Assembly: GCA_035606335.1 (NCBI GenBank) | Contig: DATNFP010000074.1 | Span: 1 to 13,052, forward strand | Reading direction: 5' to 3' | Source: DATNFP01 sp035606335 | Lineage (GTDB): Bacteria; Bacteroidota; Bacteroidia; Chitinophagales; Chitinophagaceae | DNA: 13,052 bases | In this document: piece by piece, positions 1 through 8,400 of the stretch | Layout: the number at the start of each line of letters is the position of its first letter | Position numbering within the stretch: position 1 is the first letter of the stretch | Notes under the pieces: generated by a model | What the model saw: the letters and a program-made list of their open reading frames with translations, nothing else | What the model was told of the DNA's origin: nothing | Databases searched by the model: none | Made by a program: the position numbers and the translations under genes

Positions 1-3000
1 TTCTACAAAAGAGTTCACTACTTCAAGCATCTGGCGCAGATACCTGATAAAAGATTGTATAGCACGATACAAAGCAATGGCACTATTAATAACTGCCATG
101 ATACCTGTCGGGTCGAGCATGCTAAGCAGTTTTTCGATCACCTTGTTTACTATCTGGTCCATCACCCATTTCTTCACCGCATCCAATACTGTGTTCCAGA
201 GGTCACTTAGCTTTTCCTGTATCTTATCCCATATGGCGGCAATTCCTCTTTGTTGCACATCCCTAATAAATGTCCAGATACCCTCTAATGTGTCTATCGT
301 CCTTCGTATTCTCGCTACTCTTTCGGGGCCAAGTTTCTGGGAAAGTTTTTCCCATATCTTCTCCATAGTAATGCCGAGTATCTGCAATACCCAGCCGATA
401 ATGCCACGTAAAGAGAAATCCGTGGGCGCAGTAACTCCTGCATCCTGTAATTCACTTAGTAACCATCCCGTCAGTCCATTCAGCAGATGGCGGCCTATGT
501 TATCAAAGAACTGCATGAACCCTTCCTTGATCGCCCGCAGTAAATTCTTGAGGAAGCCAACGGGATCGCGTTTGATAAGATCAATGGCCAACATTGCCTT
601 GTTAATGATGTTAGCAATAAGGTCGGACGGGAAATTCATTACCTGCAGTATCACCTCGATCACTATCCTGATGATCTCGACTATAAATGCTATCAAGCGG
701 CCTATAGGCTCGCCAAACCGGGCAAGGATACGCCGGAAGGCATCGATAGGATGTATCAGGTCATTCAGACTAAATGAATGCCATAGATCAATGAATAACT
801 GCACAATGGCTGCCGGGGTCATATTGAGCCGGTCTACTGCGGCGAGAATACGCTGTGTTGTTCGTTCAATAGCACCTGATTGTTTCAATTGCTCAAATTG
901 CTGCTCGCCACCGTCTATCAGGCTCATGAACCCGCGAATGATATTTTCCATGGTGCGGGGAACTACCTGATCGGTAAACGGATCTTTGCCGATAATGACA
1001 GTGACAAGAGCATATCCTCTTACTGTTCTTGCCCATGTGGATAGGCGGCGCATCAATACTTCCTTGATGAAGCGGAGTATTGTAATGGCTGTATCGCGTA
1101 CGAAATCCCAAACCTGCTGTATGGGTGTAGCAAATGTGTCGTAGATACGATTGAACGTATCTATAGGATGCATTAAGCTTTCTATGCTGACAAAGTCCCA
1201 GATATTGCTGATTCCAGTTCGTATCTGCTGATAAGCACTGCTGAATATTGCAATTCCTTTATCTATCCAGTCGGCAACTTTTTTAAAGCTGCCAGTATCC
1301 TGCATTTGAGCACGCTGCTGGCGGCCTTCTTCACCAGCAAGCTCGAGCATGGCATTAAGAATATTGGTGCCGTTTCTATCTACATGCTGTTCGGTTACAG
1401 GATCTTCTTCTAATATAACAGTGAGTAACGGATAAGCCGTTGTATGCTCTCGTATGAATGAAACGAGCTGATCGAGCAGGAAGCGCTTGACAATAGAAAG
1501 CAACTGTGTTCCGGCTGTAACTGCAAAATCTATAACACTTTGTATGGTATTATGAATGATGTTGCCAATACGCTCAAATACCTGGTGAGGACTTCCAAGG
1601 TCTGTAAGAGTAAGGCCATTCCAGAAATTTTCGATACTTGTAATAACACTCCGTACTATTCCCTCAACGGTAGCTATTTGCGTATCCACCCAGCTTTCTG
1701 CTTCGGTAAGTGCGCCAAGCTCTTCAAGCTTTTGATGCAACAACTCGCCACCCGGCATAATGTCGAATGCCGCCTCTATAAAGTTGTGCCCGTTGCGATC
1801 TACATTTTCGCTCGTGATCGGATCTTCGCCTAATACTACCCGCAAGGCTCTATAACCCGGAATAGCCATAGCAAAATCCCTGGCCTGACCCAATAATAGG
1901 CGTTTGCCTGCTTCAAGTCCCTGGCTGACATAATCCACCGCGGAGTTAACTACCAATAAGGCAGAATCTAACCATGAACATTGAATAATACCATTCTCTG
2001 CTTTAAGTTGGACAGGTGGCCCACGGTCACTTTCCATTCCTTCTTCCTGCTTTTGGATAGCAGGGCAACCCGTTGCAGAGTTGCAGGATGCAGCTAAAAT
2101 GCTGGTATTTGTTTGGGATATATTATTTGAAAGTGATTTTGGTTGGATCTGCTCGTCATTGGCAACATCGCTATCCATGCTATCTTTTTTCTGAACTGCA
2201 TGTTCATGCGATTGTGCGAGAGTATCCTCTTCCTTTTTGTGCTCTTCTTCTTTGCTTTGCAGCTTATCTGTATCTGCTGCTTGTGGTTGCACTGTATTAT
2301 TTACAAGTGCGCCGTTTGCGTTTACTCCCCAGCTGCTTAGCTCTGATTTAGTTTGTACTTGTTCTGCTTCATTGTTTTCTGCTGTCTCTTCAGTTTCCTC
2401 TTTTTTATTTACATGGAAAAGTTCCTGTCTTAATTCTTTCAGTGTTTTCGGTTTAGCGTCTGCGTCCGCTGTAGGCTCACTACTACCCAACTCTCCATCC
2501 TTCATCATTAATGGATCAAAAAACGCTGTCCATTTGGATATTGGGTGATCTTTACTCTGTACTTGTGCACCCAGATTGTCTTCACCTGAAGTATTCCCAT
2601 TTATAGTCGTAACAGTATCGCCACTTGCGCTGGCTACTATTGCAAAATGAGAAAATTGAGAACGATATGCAATGTCTCCCGCTTTTGGTACATAGCCCAC
2701 AGGATATGCGGCATTAAGGTCTACATTCTGGCCACCTAATATCCATTTCTTCATAGGGACGCCACCCTTGTGCAATGCCCAGAATACAAATATGCCACAC
2801 CAGCTCGGCATAGCGTCTCTCATATATGGGCCATTAGCTGGTCGCGGATCAGCAGGCGGTAAACCCTTGACTGTTTTCTTTTTCTTGATATCCTGTTCGC
2901 TTACTCCACCTTTTACATAAGCCCCTCCTTCAGGTATTACTTTATCTTCCCCTAATGTTGTTTTAAAATATTCAACGAGCCTTGGCCATCCTGTACGAAA

Positions 3001-3972
3001 TCCATCATCGCCATCTTTGTCGGCGTTTACTTTTCCTTGTTCTGCTTTGGCCTTGGCAACTGCATTATTTAATTGAGTTGGCACAGGACGATCCTGGGCA
3101 GTCCGCTGGATGATTGATTTGCGGGCTACTGCCGGAGGAGCGTTAGCTGTATTCGATTTGCTCGCGCCTTGTTGTATAGTATGTGTTAATTCATGTGCAA
3201 GCAATGTACCTCCACTAGCAGTATGTGGAGAATATTTACCGCTATTGAAGTATATATCATTGCCATGCGTGAATGCCTGGGCGTGGATATTACTGCTTAA
3301 TGACTGGGCTGTAGTTCCTGTATGGATGCGGACATTACCAAAGTCAGCCTGGAAGCGGCTTTCCATATATTGCTTTGTGGTATCGGGCAAAGCACTTCCG
3401 CCTCCTTTGGAGCTACTTAGTGTCTGTTCGAAATTATGCGTACTCGCAGGAGGATCGCGGCCACTGCGCTGGATAACCGGATGAATTAAATTTGATGGCT
3501 TTAACGCCACGAAATGATTTGATTGTGTATTGGAAGAAGAAGCAGGATCGCCGCCGGATGCAGCATATACATCATCCTCTTTGAGTTGTATACGGCGCAT
3601 TAACTTTGTCTGCACTTCGTCATCCTCTTTTCGCTGAACGGCAGTTATTACAGGCGTTTCTAATTTTGGATGTATCTCCTCGTGTGTTTCCTCTTCTTTT
3701 CTCTGTAGGCCATCTTCTTCTTTAACGGGCTGCACAGCGGCAGGTTCGGGCATACGCATTACCTGTTCGGCTACATGATCGGCCTCTTTTTCATGAGGGT
3801 CATCCGGTGTGCTTACTGATAGCTTTGCCTGTATAGGCGTATTGAAAAAGGCCGGCGCTTCTTTTGCTCCAAAAAAAGTATCCTCCGCGCCCTTTCTGAA
3901 AAAAGTAGATCCGGTAGCCTGTTTGCGTGCTACAATAGTGGCCTTACTCGTTTTTTCGGCAGAGGAGAACAT
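1..3972 (-). CDS. DUF4157 (eCIS core domain) protein with CHAP-like amidase domain and tandem 140-residue repeats, 3' end outside the window
   Basis: Reading the minus strand from the ATG at 3972, every triplet down to base 1 is a sense codon, giving 1324 residues with no stop. The gene therefore continues past the left edge. An in-frame TAG lies three codons upstream, and the start is 15 bases after the preceding gene. Residues 47-58 (IQAKLSVSTPDD) and the following KEAD..A..VM are the usual lead-in of DUF4157 proteins. Residues 196-270 are the DUF4157 domain (FGNVRIHTG at 211-219, HELTH at 260-264). Residues 320-486 look like a CHAP-type cysteine amidase with C392, H442 and N458. Residues 487-665 are a charged linker, 707-1126 hold three repeats, and 1127 onward is long amphipathic helix with no obvious transmembrane segment. 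No signal peptide is visible. DUF4157 proteins are strongly linked to eCIS loci, as cargo or accessory enzymes. A cargo or processing role here is inference; the family assignment is firm. Confidence 0.85.
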   Translation of the reverse strand, partial: MFSSAEKTSKATIVARKQATGSTFFRKGAEDTFFGAKEAPAFFNTPIQAKLSVSTPDDPHEKEADHVAEQVMRMPEPAAVQPVKEEDGLQRKEEETHEEIHPKLETPVITAVQRKEDDEVQTKLMRRIQLKEDDVYAASGGDPASSSNTQSNHFVALKPSNLIHPVIQRSGRDPPASTHNFEQTLSSSKGGGSALPDTTKQYMESRFQADFGNVRIHTGTTAQSLSSNIHAQAFTHGNDIYFNSGKYSPHTASGGTLLAHELTHTIQQGASKSNTANAPPAVARKSIIQRTAQDRPVPTQLNNAVAKAKAEQGKVNADKDGDDGFRTGWPRLVEYFKTTLGEDKVIPEGGAYVKGGVSEQDIKKKKTVKGLPPADPRPANGPYMRDAMPSWCGIFVFWALHKGGVPMKKWILGGQNVDLNAAYPVGYVPKAGDIAYRSQFSHFAIVASASGDTVTTINGNTSGEDNLGAQVQSKDHPISKWTAFFDPLMMKDGELGSSEPTADADAKPKTLKELRQELFHVNKKEETEETAENNEAEQVQTKSELSSWGVNANGALVNNTVQPQAADTDKLQSKEEEHKKEEDTLAQSHEHAVQKKDSMDSDVANDEQIQPKSLSNNISQTNTSILAASCNSATGCPAIQKQEEGMESDRGPPVQLKAENGIIQCSWLDSALLVVNSAVDYVSQGLEAGKRLLLGQARDFAMAIPGYRALRVVLGEDPITSENVDRNGHNFIEAAFDIMPGGELLHQKLEELGALTEAESWVDTQIATVEGIVRSVITSIENFWNGLTLTDLGSPHQVFERIGNIIHNTIQSVIDFAVTAGTQLLSIVKRFLLDQLVSFIREHTTAYPLLTVILEEDPVTEQHVDRNGTNILNAMLELAGEEGRQQRAQMQDTGSFKKVADWIDKGIAIFSSAYQQIRTGISNIWDFVSIESLMHPIDTFNRIYDTFATPIQQVWDFVRDTAITILRFIKEVLMRRLSTWARTVRGYALVTVIIGKDPFTDQVVPRTMENIIRGFMSLIDGGEQQFEQLKQSGAIERTTQRILAAVDRLNMTPAAIVQLFIDLWHSFSLNDLIHPIDAFRRILARFGEPIGRLIAFIVEIIRIVIEVILQVMNFPSDLIANIINKAMLAIDLIKRDPVGFLKNLLRAIKEGFMQFFDNIGRHLLNGLTGWLLSELQDAGVTAPTDFSLRGIIGWVLQILGITMEKIWEKLSQKLGPERVARIRRTIDTLEGIWTFIRDVQQRGIAAIWDKIQEKLSDLWNTVLDAVKKWVMDQIVNKVIEKLLSMLDPTGIMAVINSAIALYRAIQSFIRYLRQMLEVVNSFVE
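595..1854 (-). repeat. Three tandem protein repeats of 140 residues within the DUF4157 protein
   Basis: Three consecutive units start at Y707, Y847 and Y987, exactly 140 residues (420 bases) apart. Each opens with Y..L.VI..DP.T...V.R...N. In the first two units this includes VDRNG, which is degenerate in the third. Each carries a conserved Trp before a short acidic turn, and then a P-[IH]-[DQ]-x-F-x-R-I motif whose Pro falls at 795, 936 and 1075. The units are divergent in sequence and are not a recent DNA duplication. They appear mostly alpha-helical, and I do not recognise a named fold. Confidence 0.7.
2515..3015 (-). other. CHAP-like (NlpC/P60 superfamily) cysteine amidase domain
   Basis: The segment encodes residues 320-486. 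A WCGIF.FWAL motif places the candidate nucleophile at C392. A PKAGDIAY strand is followed by SHFAIV with H442, and INGNT supplies N458. This Cys-His-Asn order and spacing match CHAP peptidoglycan amidases and endopeptidases. The match is by motif only. A peptidoglycan target is known for the family, but its role in this eCIS protein is inferred. Confidence 0.6.
3163..3387 (-). other. DUF4157 / eCIS core domain with HELTH metallopeptidase-like motif
   Basis: This is the segment encoding residues 196-270 of the large protein. It holds the family landmarks in order: RFQADFGNVRIHTG (206-219), then a stretch ending in a FTHGNDIYF-type strand, then LLAHELTH, with HELTH at residues 260-264. The two histidines and the glutamate fit a zinc-binding HExxH site. 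A third zinc ligand is not obvious from the sequence, so catalytic activity is not assured. Confidence 0.85.
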
Positions 3973-3987
3973 ACTCGCCTAAGTTTT

Positions 3988-5403
3988 TTAAATTATTCCT
4001 GAGCCCTGTATCCAATTCACATTCAGTAAATGTTTCATCCAGGGCAATTTTATCATATTTATATTCCATGGCAAATGCTGCAATAGCATATCATAAGATT
4101 GTTGCTGCACTTGCAGATTCCATGACTCATTTTCAAAAAATAATTTTCCTTCACGTTGCAGGAAAGAAATCCGTAACCCTTCGACAGATGTATTTTTCAA
4201 TATTTCCCAATAGCCTATTACAGCCTGCAACAATTCAGTTACTTCGTTCTTTTCATCTTGTGTCAATATGTGTTTTGCGGCTAAAGGTGTTTCAATGCCC
4301 ACTCCCGCTAATATTTTATTAAGAGCTGTTTCAAATTCTTCGTATTCTTCATTGCCACTAACTATATAATTCATCAGCGCAATAGCGCGCGCGATATCTG
4401 TTATTTGATTATCCTGAACCAATCCAAGCTTTTTAAAAAGCATGCTGAGATAAGGCGCCACTAATACAAGACCTGCATTTTGTATATAAATACCCTCCTT
4501 TTCTTCTTCAGGTTTTGGACTTGTTTTATTTTGGTTATCCGTGGCTGCCTTTATCTTGTCCAGTTTTTCTGCTTTAGATTGTATGCTCCTGTCTAGTGCT
4601 TTTTTAAGGATAGTATTATTTATGGAAGCGGAAATGTTGCTTATAAAATTCATTGGGATTGCCTCCGTTTCTTCACTAAAAAGCTCAACAAACAAGTTGT
4701 TTGTAGCATTGTCACTTTCTGTCTGTGAAGCAATTGCATTCAGAAGAGCATGTTTGTATTTTGAGGAAATAATCCGCCGCTCTCTATTCGATAGGGCAGT
4801 AGTTAAGATGGTATAGTCTTTTTTCCAATTGTTAATAAATGAGGATTTTTCACCTTGCAATGTTTCAACAAACAACCAAAAATCCTCCTCTCCCAGATTA
4901 GTAATAATTCGTGTTCTTACCGAATATTCCTGTAACAGAGTTTGCAACTTTTGCAGATCTTCCCTGCTATGATGCTCAGAAAAGAAGCTTTTCAGTTGTT
5001 CTTTCCACTCGCTATTATTGTTGATAGCACTCCACCATGGCAAATATCCATTACTAAAATAGAAGACTAATAATTCTATAAACTTTTGCCTGATATTTGT
5101 TGTTGCCGCGCTTTGAGTTGTATTTATCTTCTTTATAATTTCAGTCTCAATGGAATCAATTACTCTGTCCAGCAATTTATAATCCCAGTCATTCTTATCT
5201 ATGGAAATTTCTACGTTCAATGTATCAATGTCTAAAACTCGATTTGTACCAGCATACTTGTTAAACAAGACTTCCATTCGTGGTAGCAAATACTCTTTCA
5301 GTAATTCCTCGGCTTTTTTTCTTATGGCAATACCATTTGCTTTGCCATTGTATTGCAATTCAAATACCTGTTTGCGGATTATATTTTTTTCTTTTGTTAT
5401 CAA
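3988..5403 (-). CDS. Contractile injection system tape measure family protein
   Basis: This 471-residue protein matches the CIS tape-measure family by three landmarks. An LPWWS motif at 121-125 follows a hydrophobic helix. The family core begins at IQNAGLVLVAPYL (307-319), followed by LFKKLGL, an RAIALMNYIVSG helix and an LNKILAGV segment. The C-terminus has LPW (444-446) and KLPWM (452-456) followed by a V.W. The N-terminus (IIRKQVFELQ) is also the usual beginning. The start must be TTG at 5403, because the codon just before it is an in-frame TAG and the next ATG is at residue 43, inside the conserved region. TTG overlaps the TGA of the preceding gene by four bases, which suggests translational coupling. 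A family member of this kind is thought to set or fill the inner tube. At 471 residues it is short for a tape measure, so it may instead be a conserved adaptor. The family call is strong and the mechanical role is inferred. Confidence 0.85.
   Translation of the reverse strand: MITKEKNIIRKQVFELQYNGKANGIAIRKKAEELLKEYLLPRMEVLFNKYAGTNRVLDIDTLNVEISIDKNDWDYKLLDRVIDSIETEIIKKINTTQSAATTNIRQKFIELLVFYFSNGYLPWWSAINNNSEWKEQLKSFFSEHHSREDLQKLQTLLQEYSVRTRIITNLGEEDFWLFVETLQGEKSSFINNWKKDYTILTTALSNRERRIISSKYKHALLNAIASQTESDNATNNLFVELFSEETEAIPMNFISNISASINNTILKKALDRSIQSKAEKLDKIKAATDNQNKTSPKPEEEKEGIYIQNAGLVLVAPYLSMLFKKLGLVQDNQITDIARAIALMNYIVSGNEEYEEFETALNKILAGVGIETPLAAKHILTQDEKNEVTELLQAVIGYWEILKNTSVEGLRISFLQREGKLFFENESWNLQVQQQSYDMLLQHLPWNINMIKLPWMKHLLNVNWIQGSGII
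5400..5403 (-). promoter_or_regulatory. Four-base stop/start overlap with TTG initiation
   Basis: The minus-strand bases TTGA hold the TGA stop of the 1255-residue gene and the TTG start of the tape-measure gene. No strong Shine-Dalgarno sequence precedes it, so re-initiation by the terminating ribosome is the likely way the second gene is translated. This would tie the amounts of the two proteins together. Confidence 0.6.
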
Positions 5404-8400
5404 CTAGCTGCTTTCAATATTGCATTTAACAGATCGATACATTTCTTCAGCGCGACAATATAATTAGGTTTGAAGTTAGCTTCATTGTTGGTTGTAACTC
5501 TATTTATCTCAGCCTGCAGATCGCCGATCAATCCGTTTATCTGGTCGCTTTCAGGTTGTGATAGAACACCGAAAATAGATTGTATGCGATTTAACTGGTC
5601 TGCAACTAATTGACAAACCGGACTTATTGATACATCTGCTTTGTCAATATCATCCTGCTGTATACATTCAATGTACATGGCTAAACTTACCAGTACTCTG
5701 TACATTGCCAGTATCAATGTTCTTGGCTGCAGTTGGGTAAAGAGGTTAAATAACAGCGTAAAACCGTTTACAAGCAGATCTATTGCTCCCTTTGTTTTAA
5801 AGAAGTTGATTTGCGTTGCCAGTGGCTGATTTTCAACTGTTGAGAAATCTTTGAAAAATGATTGAAGCTGGTTATATGGTTGGTAATTACTTCTGAATTT
5901 ATCAAAGTTTTCCGCGTCAACGTTGCTTAGATTATTAAAATTGTCTATTATGGTTTGCGGTGACAAACATGTTTTTGTAACCGGAGGATTAATAGTAACA
6001 GAGGTTGTTGTTGAATTTGTACATGTATTATTTGATACAGTAAGTCCTACTACATAGTTGCCTGCTTTCACAAAGTCATGAGAAGGATTCTGATCTACCG
6101 AGGTACTTCCATCACCAAAGTCCCACTGATATCTATCTGCAAAGATTGATGTATTAGTAAATACTTTTATTGTAGATGTACTGCCATCAGTTACTGTAAA
6201 CGATGCTGTTGGCTGTTGATAAACAGCCACATTAACGGTAGCTGTTTGCTGATCTTTTGTATAGGTTAATGTTACTGTTTTTTGTTTCTGTCCGTTTAGA
6301 GCTACAGCGGCTGGCGAAAATACCTGGCCACCACTAGGGTCTGTTGTGACCCCTTCGCCTGTAATTGTTCCTCCTGTCGGGGAAACAGTTGGCGTATAAG
6401 GGTTCTGGTCATTTGAACAGAATACATTAGGCTGAATATCTATGGTTACATTTTCCGCTGTAGTTTCATTAATTACATAATATATTGGAGGACAATCTGA
6501 GCAACATAAATAAGGAAGGTAGAAGTCTGCAATAACAGTGTCGTTAGCAATATCTGAAATAGATGTGCTAAGGGAATTATCGTCAATAATATTTGTATCG
6601 AGTATTGCTTTTAACGCATCTACTTCTTCTTTAGTAGCTACTTTGCTACCTTTTAATATATCGTTCAGTTGCAGGTAATTAGGCTTTACCTGGTACACAT
6701 CCTGCGCCTGTGTGCCTACAGTATTCATTTTTTCGAGCGGCTGTGTCCCTATATCCATTTTTACGGAACTAGATGGAGTCGCTCTTTCTGTTACATTCAC
6801 GGCCTCCGATTGAGCACCAATTGCTCTATTAATATTTGTATTGTCGGTCGAAGTAATTGCTTTCTGAGTTTCATGATATACAATAATAAAAGTACCTCCC
6901 ATCGGTACACCGCCTTTGTGTTGTATGCCTGGGTGCAGCCTTACAAAATATCCAAATTTCTGCAGCATCATTACGTAAATGAGCCGCGTCAGGTAGTCTT
7001 TATAAAGCGTTTCGAATTGACGTAGCATACATCCTGCAATGAGCCTGTCAAGATGTTCTATAGTTGTTTCATTCGATAAATTTGAATCTAAATTTTTAAA
7101 TCTTGCTTCCAACCGTGCAGCTATCAATCTTACTTCGTTGCCCGCAACTTCAAACCTGGCAATTGTAAAACCGCTTAAAGAGGAAGGCATGGCCTCAAAA
7201 AGCCGCTCCATAGCATACATGAGTGTAAAGAAAGAATAGCTATCGTTGTTAAATGATGCTCCGGTATCGTATGCATAGAGCATACTTTTTTCGGTATTCG
7301 TTGCACTACTCAGATTGGTATAATATTGCTCAAAGTCATATCCTAAAGTTCCTTGCGCCACCTGGAAAGATGAATCGCACCTTTTAAATAATGGTAGTAT
7401 TGATGGCGCCTGGACCTGACCCATAGCTTGCCCATTTGGTGAGGGCATTGTGTAATAATATTTCATCTCATTGCACAGAAGACAGATCAGCTCAGCTACC
7501 AATGTATCATATATAGCTTCCAGATCCTGAAACTCGCAGCGCGATTTTAGTTGATCCTGGTATCTTGAAAACAATTCTGATGTTGCTGTTGAACGACCTA
7601 ATGACGATAAGGTTGTTTTTAAAGATGTCAGATCAGCGCTCAATGCAATTACCTGGAAAGGCAGTCGGTAATTATTTTTTATTGTTGTAATGTTTTTTAG
7701 TGCGTCCTGGTAGGTCATGCCTATGTGGCCTTCGATACGTAGAAAATTGTACGGTTCCAAATCATATTTCAGTGGGTTCAACACAAAATCATCTGTCGTA
7801 TTATATTGGTCGGAATTGTATGATAATATCTGGTTTGCATCGCCTTCATCTGTCATTTTCTCATTCCAGAATTTATATAGCTGGTCGGTTCCTTCAGTGA
7901 CATCATAATAAAATGGAATCGCCTTGTCACCCAATGGTACGTCTCCTAATTTGCTGGGGGTGATCCTTACAGGGATGCGTACGCGTCTTCTGAAAACATT
8001 ATTATTGAAATCAACCATGCCATAACGGAAGTAGCCGCTGGCCATAGGTGATACAAAGAATCTTTGCATTAACAATACAATGCGCTTAAATATCCAGCGC
8101 AGCTCATTTGTTTGTCTGCAACAACAATCAACGGCAGGAGATGGTATAAAATATTGCCTGTATTGACTTTGGGAAACGGTTGTATCGGGTATTGCCAGAT
8201 CTAATAATAAATGCAAGCGGAACAGCGTATTATCCGGGCAGCACATGCATATTAATTCCATTCCTGTTTTTCTTAGCTCCTCATATGCGAGCATCAGATC
8301 AGAAAACAGATCGTAGTAATACTGTATATTTATCAGCTCTGTTTCAGTAATGGTGCCATCGGAAAGGAAACTAAAATTATCTGAAAAGCCTGTAAATGGA

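Noticed and set aside
77..970. A 297-codon plus-strand open frame
   Set aside because: It lies wholly opposite the continuous minus-strand DUF4157 gene. Its translation is Ser/Ile/Met/Arg-rich with no recognisable domain, as expected of an antisense shadow of helical coding sequence.
893..1111. A 72-codon minus-strand frame
   Set aside because: It is in a different frame inside the repeat region of the large protein, whose own frame is open and carries the conserved repeat motifs.
3110..3484. A 124-codon plus-strand open frame
   Set aside because: It is opposite the DUF4157 domain, whose HELTH and FGNVRIHTG motifs show that the minus strand is the coding one.
3973..3987. Possible terminator or promoter between the tape-measure and DUF4157 genes
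   Set aside because: The gap is only 15 bases with a T/A run and no inverted repeat, so read-through in one operon is more likely.
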